DNA of 64,000 bases from Photobacterium ganghwense (GCF_003025595.1 NZ_PYMI01000002.1:930001-994000), one strand, 5' to 3'; shown: positions 36,693-46,025, counted from the stretch's first letter. Notes: generated by a model not told the origin, from the letters alone. Numbers and translations are program-made.

Positions 36693-37670
36693 TCACGGGT
36701 TGTATGTTTTGGCTTTTACCATTCGACGATACTGGCTTGGCGTCAGTAAAAACTGCTGATGGAAGCGGGTTGAAAAATGATAGGCATCTTTATATCCCAC
36801 TTGCTCGGCAACATCCTGTACTGACATTCCGACATCGCGTAATAACTGTTGGGCGGTTTCCATACGGATACGCTGCAGGTACTGGTGCGGCGTTTCGCCG
36901 ACCTGATCCTTGAACTTCCGGTTAAAACTTCTCAGCGGTAACTGACAATGATCGGCGACACTCTGGGCTGTAATGGGTTTATCGAGATTTCGTTTCATCC
37001 AATCCTGCGCCAGCGCAATTGACTCATCAAACTGTAATTGGCCACCGATTTGGTAGAAAGGCTGCTGAGTCGACTTTGAAATTTCATGCCCATAATGGGT
37101 TTCAATAGTTTTGGCGATTTTCTGGCCGTACTTTTCCGCAATCAGATACAGCACCATTTCGGTTTGGGAGTTAATACTGGTGGTGCAGTAAATGCCATTG
37201 GCTGCGGTAATTGAGGCTTTTCGGTGTAACGTGATTTTCGGGTAACGTGCCGCGAACTTGTCATAATAATACCAGTGTGTGGTAGCAACTTGTCCGTCGA
37301 GCAGACCTGTTTCAGCCAGCCAGGTGACACCGGTCCCCGTGGCCATCAATTTGGCTCCTTTTCGGTAGTGGGTGCGCAGCCAGGGCACAATTTCCGGGTT
37401 ATGGTGAAGGGAGCGCAGGGGGTTTCCCCACATGGGTGGCACAATCAAAATGTCAAACGTCGCTTCATCCTGATAGGTGATATCCGGCTGCAACCGTAAT
37501 CCGGCCGTGGCTTCTGTGGGTGCCAGGGTTGGCGCAATCAACCGGATTGAAAAGGGGGAACGACGTTGTTCATTTCGGGCGCGAAGGCTGGCAGCACTGC
37601 TGAGCATTTCTGCGGCCAGTGATACTCCTGTAATGAGCGCCTGAGGAAAAAGTAAAAAACCAACGTTCAT
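36693..37670 (-). CDS. GlxA-type AraC family regulator
   Basis: A 325-residue regulator from the ATG at 37670, which has GGAGT upstream; a longer frame to 37781 adds 37 residues without a site. The N-terminal DJ-1/PfpI-like domain (about 1-190) reads NVGFLLFPQALITGVSLA with FDILIVPPMWGNP and the elbow region MATGTGVTWLAETGLLDGQ, in which the usual Cys is Thr, so it is a sensor and not an enzyme. The C-terminal AraC domain has two helix-turn-helix parts (ITAQSVADHCQLPLRSFNRKF and VQDVAEQVGYKDAYHFSTRF). It is divergent from the fabY-like gene. Confidence 0.85.
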   Translation of the reverse strand: MNVGFLLFPQALITGVSLAAEMLSSAASLRARNEQRRSPFSIRLIAPTLAPTEATAGLRLQPDITYQDEATFDILIVPPMWGNPLRSLHHNPEIVPWLRTHYRKGAKLMATGTGVTWLAETGLLDGQVATTHWYYYDKFAARYPKITLHRKASITAANGIYCTTSINSQTEMVLYLIAEKYGQKIAKTIETHYGHEISKSTQQPFYQIGGQLQFDESIALAQDWMKRNLDKPITAQSVADHCQLPLRSFNRKFKDQVGETPHQYLQRIRMETAQQLLRDVGMSVQDVAEQVGYKDAYHFSTRFHQQFLLTPSQYRRMVKAKTYNP

Positions 37671-37792
37671 GCTGACTCCAATCACACGGCCAATATTGGC
37701 GCAAATTTCAGTGATAATGGCATAGATGTTAGGTGAATGAACAGTGTAAAGTGATAATCTAGTGCCACTCCACATGAACAAGTAGGTTTAGG

Positions 37793-39640
37793 ATGTCAAA
37801 ATTACCCGTAATTGTCGGATTCGGCGGAATCAACGCTGCAGGTCGTAGCTCTGGCTTTCACAGCTACAAGCGCATGGTCGCGGATGTCTTATCCGATGCT
37901 GATATGCAGTCAACCTGGCAGGATCTGGCACACCGCATGGGGCTGTCTGATGGCACTGAACCTGATGCTGAAATCATTGAGGCCATCAAAGCTGGTACTC
38001 TGGTGCGCCGAATCGAATCTTTTGACCCTGATAACCTTCTGTACCAATACAAAACCACGCTGAACAGCAGTGAAGCGATCCGTTTTAGCATGCGTAAATC
38101 CAAACTGCCTGCCGATATTCCGGCTAACTGGCAGGTGGAAGAGCAGGGCAGCAAGGTCAACATTACTGTTACCGGTGAACTGAATGCGCTGCTTGAAGAC
38201 CGTGTTAGTTTTCCGGTGACCAGCGGTGGCAATATTCCGTCGGGTTTTGAGCCGGGCAAGCTTTATAACTCGCGTTTCCATCCCCGTGGTTTGCAGCTGA
38301 CTGTCTACGGTGCGTCAGATGCCCTCAACTCGCTGGGTATGGACTGGGAAACTGTCCTTGGCCATATTGAGCCGGATCAGGTGTCGGTATATGCCGGCAG
38401 CGCCTTGTCTCAGATTGATGATCATTCCCTGGCGGGTATGTTGGCTGCACCACTGACCGGCGGTCGTGTCAGTTCCAAAATGATGGCGTTATCCTTTGCC
38501 GAAATGCCGGCAGACTTCATTAACGGCTACGTCATTAACAGCGTTGGCGCGACCGGAACCAATATGGGCGCATGTGCTTCTTTCCTGTATAACCTGCGCC
38601 AGGGCATGCAGGATATTCAGCAGGGCACTGCACGTGTCGCGATCGTCGGCAATGCAGAAGCGCCGGTCGTTGCTGAAGTGATGGAAGGCTTCCGAGTAAT
38701 GGGCGCACTGGCGGAAGATGCTCAGCTAAAAGCGCTGGATAACAGCGATGAAGTTGACAACCGTCGTGCCTGCCGTCCGTTTTCGGATAATGCCGGTTTT
38801 ACCATGGCTGAGTCCGGACAGTTTGTGGTTCTGATGGATGATGAGCTGGCACTGGAGCTTGGGGCTACGATTCACGGGGCTGTAGCGGATGTGTTCGTAC
38901 ATGCAGATGCCAATAAAAAATCGATTTCAGCGCCGGGTGTGGGTAACTACGTGACAGTCGCTAAAGCTGCGGCACTGGCTCAGGCCATTCTGGGTAAAGA
39001 CGGCGTGAAGCAGACGTTTGTTCAGGCTCATGGTACCGGCACACCGCAAAACCGCGTGACTGAAAGTCATATTCTGAACGAAGTCGCCAAGACATTTGAG
39101 ATTGATGCCTGGCCTGTAGCGGCAATCAAATCGTATGTCGGTCATTCCATGGGTACGGCTCCGGCTGATCAGCTGGTGGCTTCACTGGGCGTGTGGCAAT
39201 ACGGCTGGATTCCCGGTATCAAAACCATCGAAAAAATCGCCGATGATGTTCACCATTCGAACCTGAATATTCTCACCGATCATAAGTTTGCCGGTGAAAA
39301 AGGGGAAGACTATAAAGCGGTGATTATCAACGCAAAAGGTTTTGGCGGTAACAATGCTTCAGGGCTGGTTTTATCGCCGCAACAGACCATGACAATGCTG
39401 GGCAAAAAGTACGGTACGCAGGCAATGGCACGTTATGCTGACAAAAACGATACGGTTCGTCAGGCAGCGACCGAAAATGACCAAGCGGCATGCATCGGAC
39501 AGGAGACCATCCGTTATCATTTCGGTGAAGCGGTAATGGACGAAAATTCGGTGACCCTGTGTCAGGATGAAGTGAAGCTTTCTGCGTTTGCTAAAGCGAT
39601 TCCATTAATTCAGTCAAACCCTTACGCTGACTACAGCTAA
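37793..39640 (+). CDS. fabY: FabY-like beta-ketoacyl-ACP synthase
   Basis: A 615-residue ketoacyl synthase. The start MSKLPVIVGFGGINAAGRSS and the length fit the FabY group described in Pseudomonas aeruginosa, which starts fatty-acid synthesis from acetyl-CoA and malonyl-ACP. The thiolase-fold triad is present: Cys in TNMGACASFLYN, His in QAHGTGTPQN and His in YVGHSMGTA. About 200 N-terminal residues precede the ketosynthase fold, as in FabY. The symbol is inferred from remembered similarity and I cannot test it here. It may be controlled by the divergent GlxA-type regulator. Confidence 0.8.
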   Translation: MSKLPVIVGFGGINAAGRSSGFHSYKRMVADVLSDADMQSTWQDLAHRMGLSDGTEPDAEIIEAIKAGTLVRRIESFDPDNLLYQYKTTLNSSEAIRFSMRKSKLPADIPANWQVEEQGSKVNITVTGELNALLEDRVSFPVTSGGNIPSGFEPGKLYNSRFHPRGLQLTVYGASDALNSLGMDWETVLGHIEPDQVSVYAGSALSQIDDHSLAGMLAAPLTGGRVSSKMMALSFAEMPADFINGYVINSVGATGTNMGACASFLYNLRQGMQDIQQGTARVAIVGNAEAPVVAEVMEGFRVMGALAEDAQLKALDNSDEVDNRRACRPFSDNAGFTMAESGQFVVLMDDELALELGATIHGAVADVFVHADANKKSISAPGVGNYVTVAKAAALAQAILGKDGVKQTFVQAHGTGTPQNRVTESHILNEVAKTFEIDAWPVAAIKSYVGHSMGTAPADQLVASLGVWQYGWIPGIKTIEKIADDVHHSNLNILTDHKFAGEKGEDYKAVIINAKGFGGNNASGLVLSPQQTMTMLGKKYGTQAMARYADKNDTVRQAATENDQAACIGQETIRYHFGEAVMDENSVTLCQDEVKLSAFAKAIPLIQSNPYADYS

Positions 39641-39670
39641 GCGGTAAAAAGACAGAGGTCTGAATTTAAC

Positions 39671-39700
39671 AAGCCGTACGTGATCGCGTACGGCTTTTTT
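39671..39700 (+). terminator. Terminator after the fabY-like gene
   Basis: AAGCCGTACG and CGTACGGCTT form a 10-base perfect stem with a 6-base loop, followed by T residues. Confidence 0.9.
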
Positions 39701-39765
39701 GTCATTATTTTCTGTCACACTCAGATTGAATAACTGGGAATAATAATTCTAACGGAGAGAAGCAG

Positions 39766-40605
39766 TTGGCGAAGATCATGTTGATCGCAAACCTGAATTG
39801 CGATCGGGTGTTGCAATTGGAAGAACCGCTGGTAACCGGTGGACGCCATCACTATCAGGATAAAGGACGTCGGCTGGGGGGCGGTGGCGCAAATACCGGG
39901 CTGGGGCTGATCTGGGCGGGTCATCAGGTGGCATTAGTCAGCCAGGTAGGAAAAGATGAGACGGCGGATTGGCTGTTGGCTGAAGCCAGCTTGTTGGGGC
40001 TTAACTGCAGTTTGTTGCACCGCAATGACGTACCAACCCCGGAGCTGTTATTGATGATGACACCCGATGGCGAGCGAACGATCGTGCGCCCGCAACGACC
40101 ACCGTTTACTCTGGATTCGCCGCCTGACTTTTCCTCTTGGGATGCGCTGTACATTAATTCATCGGCACAGGGCTGTGAACGCTGGGCACAGGCTGCGTTG
40201 CCTCATACACTGGTGATAGCACAGCTGGCAAAAGATGATCGCAGCAGACCTTGCCATGTGCTGATTACGTCACGTTCTGACTGGCAGGGCCGAACAGCGT
40301 TGACCCCTTGGGAATACGGGTTGTCGATCGCCGGTCGTTCACTGCGTTACATGGTCGTCACTGATGGCCCGCGTGGTGCCACGGTCTTTACTGCGGAAGA
40401 TGTGGTTTCGGTTCCTGCTGTCGCGGCGGAAGTGGTGGATACCACTGGTGCCGGTGATGCGTTTGCTTCAGGTCTGATTCATGCTTTGGTCAGCGGGCAA
40501 TCCATTGTGGAAGCGATGCGTGAAGGTGCGAAATGGGCATCATTTGCCGTCAGTACACAAAGCTCAATTCCTGGTGAAGCCTTAAAGGCATACCTGCACG
40601 CCTAA
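39766..40605 (+). CDS. PfkB family carbohydrate kinase
   Basis: A 279-residue ribokinase-like sugar kinase. The TTG start is preferred because GGAG lies 8 bases upstream, while the ATG at 39778 is too far from it. The N-terminal sugar-binding part has GGGGANTGLGLIWAGHQVALVSQVG and the C-terminal PfkB signature is DTTGAGDAFASGLIHAL, with the catalytic Asp in GAGD. The substrate is unknown; the protein is a little short for ribokinase. Single gene between two terminators. Confidence 0.87.
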   Translation: MAKIMLIANLNCDRVLQLEEPLVTGGRHHYQDKGRRLGGGGANTGLGLIWAGHQVALVSQVGKDETADWLLAEASLLGLNCSLLHRNDVPTPELLLMMTPDGERTIVRPQRPPFTLDSPPDFSSWDALYINSSAQGCERWAQAALPHTLVIAQLAKDDRSRPCHVLITSRSDWQGRTALTPWEYGLSIAGRSLRYMVVTDGPRGATVFTAEDVVSVPAVAAEVVDTTGAGDAFASGLIHALVSGQSIVEAMREGAKWASFAVSTQSSIPGEALKAYLHA

Positions 40606-40665
40606 ACCATGCCGCTAAGCGTTGTATCGTTTTGGGTCTGTTGCATGTTACCCGATTCTGGGCAT

Positions 40666-40697
40666 AAAAATCCGGCATCTGAGGTGCCGGATTTTTT
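40666..40697. terminator. Bidirectional terminator
   Basis: AAAAATCCGGCA and TGCCGGATTTTTT flank a 7-base loop and have T runs on both strands. It serves the convergent PfkB kinase and DUF2955 genes. Confidence 0.9.
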
Positions 40698-40735
40698 ATT
40701 CTGATACAGAACCTGCGATGTTGCGTGTGAAAACG

Positions 40736-41767
40736 CTAGTACCCGTAGTGAGTGCTTTCAAAGCTGTTCAGCAGCCGGTGTACCAGATAGGTCATCAATA
40801 ACGTGGCGACAATCGCAAAGACGATGCAGCCGACCCGGTACATCGCACTGTAGATCAGGTCATTTGTCGGGGTCAGGTACTGCCCGAACAAAATCCCCAG
40901 CGTTGTTAACGCGCCAAACCCGACACCGGAACCGCTGGATTCTTTCACATGCACATAGCTGAACAGCATGGTTCCAATCCATAACAGCGGAATAACAAAC
41001 AGCAATAAATCTGACCAGTCGTACAACACCAGTTGTCCCAGAATACCAAATGCGACACCCAAAATTGTGCCCATGGCCCGTTTTCGCGCATAACCCAGCG
41101 CCCCGTTCCAGTTCATCGGGAACAGCAGCAGAATGGTGGTCGCTTGGGCAGACATGGAATCGTTCAAATCCAGTATCTGGAACACGACAAACGACAGGGT
41201 GGCTAACGACGCGCCCAATAACGCCTCATGGCGCATCCTGTGCGACCCTTTGGGCGAAGCCGGAGCCGGTTGCCTTGACGAGACATCAGGCATTAAGAAC
41301 GTGACCAGATAGGCGATGACGATTGATAATACGCTGGCGAGCAGATTCCCAAAAATCAGTTCATTCAGATCGACCGTCGGGTAACTGGCAAAATGCAGCA
41401 TGATACTGAGGCTAAGGACACTGTTGGCACCGAATAAAAAGAGGCTGCCTTTCGACATACAGGCAAACTTGTAAAGAAACAGACCAAAGGCCAGCAAAGT
41501 CATGATAGCGGGATGACCGCCGAACAACCCGCCAAGAATCCCCACCTCCAGGCCGCAGATAACGCCAGACGCAAGCAGTTGGCGTGCGGCATGGGCATTC
41601 ATAACCGGTACCATACCCAGCAACAGCATCGGGAAGACGGTGAAAAAGACACCGTAGTTCCAGCCAAAGACTTTACTGATTGTAAAACCCAGCGTTGCCC
41701 CGGTGGCGATACGCAGACATTGTCGTAAGTCATTGTCTGTCATGGGGTGATCCCAAAGTCTCATCAT
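40736..41767 (-). CDS. DUF2955 membrane protein, efflux partner
   Basis: A 343-residue inner-membrane protein of the DUF2955 group, related to the membrane half of FUSC/AaeB-type exporters. It has two bundles of about five helices each, separated by a polar loop (SSRQPAPASPKGSHRMRHEA) near residue 170. Typical stretches are GATLGFTISKVFGWNYGVFF and LLLFPMNWNGALGYARKRA. GGAGG lies just before the ATGATG, so the second ATG (41764) may be the start. It follows the HlyD gene by 10 bases and should form a pump with it for an aromatic acid or a drug. Substrate unknown. Confidence 0.82.
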   Translation of the reverse strand: MMRLWDHPMTDNDLRQCLRIATGATLGFTISKVFGWNYGVFFTVFPMLLLGMVPVMNAHAARQLLASGVICGLEVGILGGLFGGHPAIMTLLAFGLFLYKFACMSKGSLFLFGANSVLSLSIMLHFASYPTVDLNELIFGNLLASVLSIVIAYLVTFLMPDVSSRQPAPASPKGSHRMRHEALLGASLATLSFVVFQILDLNDSMSAQATTILLLFPMNWNGALGYARKRAMGTILGVAFGILGQLVLYDWSDLLLFVIPLLWIGTMLFSYVHVKESSGSGVGFGALTTLGILFGQYLTPTNDLIYSAMYRVGCIVFAIVATLLMTYLVHRLLNSFESTHYGY

Positions 41768-41776
41768 GCCTCCGGA

Positions 41777-42835
41777 TTAATAAATGTAATGCAGGGTACT
41801 CAGCAGTTTAATTTGCAGGCGGGCAAGCCAGCCCATCAGGTGGCCATCCGGTACTAACTGGACAGTTGCGCGTGCACCTGCCGGGAGTGAGTTCGGCAGA
41901 TTGCCTGCGACGGTCAAATGAAGACGCATACGCTGTGCGTCCCGAACCCATCGATTCGACACTGTGGGTGTAGCGAGGCTGCCGTCAGCATTAAACTGAC
42001 CACTGCTGACACCGGCATCCAGGCTGCTGATTTCAGCACGGTACACTTTGCCTGGTTGGCTATCGAAGGCGATCAGCGCGTAACTGTGATCATCGATGCG
42101 GCGCAGACTCTTCTCTCTGAAATCGGCAATAATATCCACTTCCGTGTCGACCAGAGCAACCAGTGGCATTCCGGCGGCAGCATATGTTCCGGATTCAAGC
42201 TGAAGGTTGGTAATTGCCCCGTCATGTTCAGCCGTTACCTGGGTATAAGAAAGGTTCAGTAACGCTTGTTCCAGCTGATTTTTGGCGATCTGAACGGCCA
42301 GGTTTGAATCGTCTGTCGCGCCGCGATTGACTCTCAGCTCCTGTAAACTGGCTTTGGCTGCTGCCAGGTTGGCTCTTGCCGCAGTGGCATCGCTGGTTGC
42401 GTCATCACGCTGCTGACCGGATACACCATTTTTCTTAAACAGCGTATTGAACCGGTTCGCTTCACGGGTTTTCTGCTCAGCAATAATCTGTGAAGCCGCT
42501 ACACGAGCCTGAGCAGCAGCAATTGAGGCATCCAGTTGGGCATTATTTTTTGTGGCTTGTGCCAGATTCAGACGAGCTTGCTCAACGGCCAGTTGAAAAG
42601 GGCGTGGATCGATTTCAAACAGTACGTCGCCTTTTCTCACCAGCTGGTTATTGCGGACATAAATTGCGGTGATTTGCCCGCTGATGCGTGGGGCGACTTT
42701 AGTTACTGTCCGAGTCGCCATCGCCTGAGGCGTAAGCGGGATGGTCAGATCAGCAACCAGAAAATAGGCAAAAACGAGGACAAACACGACAATGGCGTGT
42801 TTAACCCAACGTGCAAATTTTTGATCGGGAGTCAT
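41777..42835 (-). CDS. HlyD/EmrA-type membrane fusion protein
   Basis: A 352-residue periplasmic adaptor. One N-terminal membrane helix (residues about 14-32, IVVFVLVFAYFLVADLTIPL) is followed by the first lipoyl half (KVAPRISGQITAIYVRNNQLVRKGDVLFEID). A long alpha hairpin at about 80-185 (QARLNLAQATKNNAQLDASIAAAQARVA) and the second lipoyl/barrel part (AEHDGAITNLQLESGTYAAAGMPL) complete the architecture of AaeA/EmrA proteins. It links the DUF2955 pump to an outer-membrane channel. Middle gene of a three-gene operon led by the MarR-type regulator. Confidence 0.9.
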   Translation of the reverse strand: MTPDQKFARWVKHAIVVFVLVFAYFLVADLTIPLTPQAMATRTVTKVAPRISGQITAIYVRNNQLVRKGDVLFEIDPRPFQLAVEQARLNLAQATKNNAQLDASIAAAQARVAASQIIAEQKTREANRFNTLFKKNGVSGQQRDDATSDATAARANLAAAKASLQELRVNRGATDDSNLAVQIAKNQLEQALLNLSYTQVTAEHDGAITNLQLESGTYAAAGMPLVALVDTEVDIIADFREKSLRRIDDHSYALIAFDSQPGKVYRAEISSLDAGVSSGQFNADGSLATPTVSNRWVRDAQRMRLHLTVAGNLPNSLPAGARATVQLVPDGHLMGWLARLQIKLLSTLHYIY

Positions 42836-42968
42836 AAGGCTGTTTCTTCTCTTCTATTTTTTATCGTGGTACATGTGTGATTGGTGCGGTGTGCAGAATG
42901 GCCGGTCAGGGGATTGCCGGTGATTTTTTTGTCTGCCTGCTTTCACTCGCATTACTCTTTCCCGTTAC

Positions 42969-43466
42969 TCACTGTTTGAGGATGGGGGGAAGCAAAGTGT
43001 CTGCTGGAATCGGTTCATTCATGGTGGTAAGCGCATTGTTAGCGATAGTTTCCAGCACCTCGCTAAGCCGCATCAGTTCTTGCTCGGAAATATCCGTGAG
43101 CAGGTTACGGCGAACCTGCAGAATCCGGGTTTCCATCTGAGCGATGAGCGTGCGCCCTTCCTCTGTCAGGCTGACAATCCGGGCGCGTTTGTCATGGTCA
43201 CAACAGTGGCGGACGATCAGCCCTTGCTCTTCTAGCTGTTTCAATGTCCGCATCAGTGAGGCCAACTCGATTTCCAGCGCTTCGGCCAGAGTTTTCTGGC
43301 TGATGTTGTCACCAAGGCGTTGCAGCTTCCATAACGCTGTCCAGCGAGGGTGCGTCAGGCCCAGAGGGGCCAATTCACGATCGGCGACCATACGCCAGAG
43401 ACGTGACACGCGTGCCAGCTGCTCTGCCAGTGATAAATCCTGAAGAATTTTGAGATTGTTAACCAT
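42969..43466 (-). CDS. MarR/SlyA family transcription regulator
   Basis: A 165-residue winged-helix regulator. The start LAEQLARVSRLWRMVADRELAPLGLTHPRWTALWKL is SlyA-like, the recognition helix region is ISQKTLAEALEIELASLMRTLKQLEEQGLI and the wing holds DHDKRARIVSLTEEG. It is the first gene of the operon with the HlyD and DUF2955 genes. Two TTAGC-N2-GCTAA palindromes, close to the known SlyA target TTAGCAAGCTAA, lie 36-73 bases upstream, so it probably represses its own operon until a ligand binds. Confidence 0.9.
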   Translation of the reverse strand: MVNNLKILQDLSLAEQLARVSRLWRMVADRELAPLGLTHPRWTALWKLQRLGDNISQKTLAEALEIELASLMRTLKQLEEQGLIVRHCCDHDKRARIVSLTEEGRTLIAQMETRILQVRRNLLTDISEQELMRLSEVLETIANNALTTMNEPIPADTLLPPILKQ

Positions 43467-43497
43467 GGTAATGCCTGAAATGAGTGTGATGCGGTAA

Positions 43498-43517
43498 TTA
43501 CTTAGCCTGCTAAGTAA
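43498..43517. promoter_or_regulatory. SlyA-type operator 1
   Basis: TTACTTAGCCTGCTAAGTAA: 9-base perfect arms around two bases. The inner part TTAGCCTGCTAA differs from the SlyA target only in the centre. It lies where transcription of the regulator gene would start. Confidence 0.75.
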
Positions 43518-43527
43518 TATAATTTAG

Positions 43528-43539
43528 TTAGCAGGCTAA
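43528..43539. promoter_or_regulatory. SlyA-type operator 2
   Basis: TTAGCAGGCTAA, centred 26 bases from operator 1. An AT-rich -10-like word (TATATT on the minus strand, 43516-43521) lies between the two, and the -35-like TTTACT borders this site. Repression by a pair of dimers would cover the promoter. Confidence 0.72.
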
Positions 43540-43549
43540 GTAAATGGTT

Positions 43550-43565
43550 TGTGATAAATATCACG
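43550..43565. promoter_or_regulatory. CRP-type site upstream of the efflux operon
   Basis: TGTGA-TAAATA-TCACG fits the CRP pattern TGTGA-N6-TCACA with one change. Its centre is about 48 bases upstream of the expected start of the marR-type operon. Function is inferred from the motif only. Confidence 0.5.
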
Positions 43566-43695
43566 TATTTTTATTACCATTATGATTTCAGAATGCAGAG
43601 TCAGGCGCACTCAGAGTCAAGTGCACACAGGCGGGAAAAGACGACTGAACAGTAGGAAGGAAAACACTTAAGAAACGGATTTGGAAACTGAAAAG

Positions 43696-43725
43696 AAAAA
43701 GCCGCTGACTGGCAGCGGCTTTTTT
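43696..43725 (-). terminator. Terminator of the RNA helicase gene
   Basis: AAAAAGCCGCTG and CAGCGGCTTTTT form a 12-base stem with a 5-base loop, with T residues on the minus strand. Confidence 0.9.
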
Positions 43726-43776
43726 GAACGTGTGCTGTAAACTCTTTGGATTTCAGAGTAATAAGCAGCAGCGTGA

Positions 43777-45075
43777 TTATTTTTTCAGTTGGCTGACGCC
43801 AGCACGGCTTTTGTTAAGGACAGCGCGACGCAGGCGTGCACGACGCTCTGCATCAGACTGATCGCTCGGGTTGTTTGTACGGCCGCGACGGTCACGGTAA
43901 GCGGGTTTGCTGTGCATTTTTTCCAGCAGGGCGTCACGGTTTTTCGGCTCGTAACCAACCAGCTGAATACGGCGAATACGTTGCTTGATCAGGTTTTCAA
44001 CCTGAACCAGCGTCAGCTCTTCTTCGCGGCTGACAAACGACACGGCATGTCCTTGTTCACCGGCACGGCCAGTACGTCCGATGCGGTGCACGTAGTCTTC
44101 GGCCAGGAATGGCATATCGAAGTTAACAACGTGTGGTAGTCCTTTAATATCCAGACCACGAGCGGCAACTTCGGTTGCAACCATTACACGTGCTTTACCT
44201 TCTTTGAATTCGTCCAGCGCACGGCGGCGTGCACTTTGCGCTTTATCACCGTGGCAAAGCACTGCTTTGATGCCATCCAGTTTCAGCTCTTTGACCAGTT
44301 CATTTGCGGTTTCTTTGTAGTTCACAAAAACCAGCACTTGTTGCCAGTTTTTCTTGCCGATCAATTCTGACAGCAGCTCACGTTTACGTTCCTGATCAAC
44401 AGGGTATACAACGTGGGCAACGGTTTCTGCGGTAGCATTTTCCGGGCTGACCGAAATGCGTTTTGGTTTTTGCAGGATGTCACCGGCCAGTTTGTTCATC
44501 TGGCTGGAGAACGTTGCAGAGAACAACATGGTTTGCGGTTTGGTGCGAATATCACCCATGATCACGCGAATATCACCGATAAAGCCCATGTCAAGCATAC
44601 GGTCAGCTTCGTCAAAGACCAGAAATTCCAGATTAGCGAGAGAAACGTTTTTCAGTTCCATGTGCTCAATAAGACGGCCTGGGGTAGCGACCAGAATATC
44701 GACGCCTTTCTCCAGTTTTTTCTCTTGAGAAGACATTTTAGTACCGCCGTAAATGGCTTCAACGCTGATGTCTGTGTACTTGGTGTAGTCTTCGATGTTC
44801 TTCGCAATTTGCGCAACCAGCTCACGAGTCGGAGCCAGAATCAGCGCGCGTACATTAAAGCGGCTACGTTGCTTTGAATTGTCCAGGATCTGCTGAATGA
44901 TCGGCAGAGAAAACGCAGCCGTTTTACCGGTACCGGTTTGCGCATTGGCAAGAATATCGTTTCCGCGACGAGCGTGTGGAATCGCTTGTTTTTGGATTGG
45001 GGTTAATTTCTCGTAGCCGCATTCGGTAAGTGCGCGCACAATTTCCTGAGAAAAGTTTTGTGATGCAAATGACAT
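43777..45075 (-). CDS. rhlE: DEAD-box RNA helicase, RhlE-like
   Basis: A 432-residue helicase with the full motif set: Q motif near residue 28 (LTPIQKQAIP), I AQTGTGKT, Ia APTRELV, II DEAD near 155, III SAT, and VI HRIGRTGRAG near 330. The C-terminal tail is basic (RDRRGRTNNPSDQSDAERRARLRRA), as in RhlE-like proteins that act on rRNA or in RNA decay. AGGA precedes the ATG. The assignment to RhlE, not SrmB or DbpA, is from the short basic tail and is tentative. Single gene with its own terminator. Confidence 0.85.
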   Translation of the reverse strand: MSFASQNFSQEIVRALTECGYEKLTPIQKQAIPHARRGNDILANAQTGTGKTAAFSLPIIQQILDNSKQRSRFNVRALILAPTRELVAQIAKNIEDYTKYTDISVEAIYGGTKMSSQEKKLEKGVDILVATPGRLIEHMELKNVSLANLEFLVFDEADRMLDMGFIGDIRVIMGDIRTKPQTMLFSATFSSQMNKLAGDILQKPKRISVSPENATAETVAHVVYPVDQERKRELLSELIGKKNWQQVLVFVNYKETANELVKELKLDGIKAVLCHGDKAQSARRRALDEFKEGKARVMVATEVAARGLDIKGLPHVVNFDMPFLAEDYVHRIGRTGRAGEQGHAVSFVSREEELTLVQVENLIKQRIRRIQLVGYEPKNRDALLEKMHSKPAYRDRRGRTNNPSDQSDAERRARLRRAVLNKSRAGVSQLKK

Positions 45076-45308
45076 TCTTATTTCCTAAAGCAGACGTAGC
45101 CTGACAAAAATTCGGTCGGTGATTATAGAGGAATAATAGGAGAGTGTGGGGACTATTTTCAGATAAACAGCTAAAAAGTGTCCGTTTATCGCTTATGTCC
45201 CCATAATTTGTGCTGGCTAAAGCGCTAGGCAGTACCCAAGTCAGCCTGACCACGATGAACAATCTCTTGTTCTCTGGGATAAACCTCTCAAGCGGCCGTT
45301 AAAACGGA

Positions 45309-46025
45309 TTAGCAAACCTGAAACTGATCCGGCTTGTCCGTAATGATATTGTCGACCCCCATTTTGAAAAAGCGGTCGGCTTTCGATGGGGTGTTTAATG
45401 TCCAGATTTTTAGGACCAGTCCGGCGGCTTTGATGCTGTCGGCAATGGTAGGAGTCAGTATGTGATGGTCGATGTGAATACTGTACAGGTCCAGCGATTT
45501 TAATGAATCGAGGCTGTAGCCGTTCCACACTTCACAAATAAAGCCTCGGCGAACTTCAGGCCATAATGCCTGACAGTGCTCAAGCGCTTCTTTCTCAAAA
45601 CTTGAAAAAATTAGTTTGTCGACAGGAAAAGCTTTTTGCTGAATAAGTGTAACTACCGCTTTCACCAAGGGTTCAATTTGATGGCGATGGTGGATTTTCA
45701 GTTCAAGATTCAGACTCAGGTCCAGTGCCAGGCAAGTATCTAGCAACTCTTCCAGAGTCGGGATAGTCTCGCCCTTAAATGCCGGGCTGAACCATTGTCC
45801 GGCATCCAGCGTCTTCAGTTGTGCCATTGTGTGGTCAGCTACTTTTCCTTTGCCGTTACTACAACGGTTCAGTGTTTCATCGTGGAAGACAATAGGAACA
45901 CCATCAAGGCTTAACTGAGTGTCCACTTCAATCCAGGAAACGCCGGATTCAGCGGCTTTTCTGACACTGGCGAGGGTATTTTCGGGAGCAAGCGCTGCCG
46001 CGCCGCGGTGACCTGAAATCATCAT
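45309..46025 (-). CDS. ugpQ: Glycerophosphodiester phosphodiesterase
   Basis: A 238-residue cytoplasmic GDPD. The catalytic signature starts at residue 5 (GHRGAAALAPENTLASV), with the metal ligands in WIEVDTQLSLDGVPIVFHDE and LNLELKIH. It splits glycerophosphodiesters to glycerol-3-phosphate and an alcohol. No signal peptide is present, so it resembles UgpQ and not GlpQ. Single gene. Confidence 0.9.
   Translation of the reverse strand: MMISGHRGAAALAPENTLASVRKAAESGVSWIEVDTQLSLDGVPIVFHDETLNRCSNGKGKVADHTMAQLKTLDAGQWFSPAFKGETIPTLEELLDTCLALDLSLNLELKIHHRHQIEPLVKAVVTLIQQKAFPVDKLIFSSFEKEALEHCQALWPEVRRGFICEVWNGYSLDSLKSLDLYSIHIDHHILTPTIADSIKAAGLVLKIWTLNTPSKADRFFKMGVDNIITDKPDQFQVC

Noticed and set aside
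36546-36749. Plus-strand frame of 67 codons through the heptamer array
   Set aside because: Its only notable feature is the repeat; no ribosome site, and it overlaps the end of the regulator gene.
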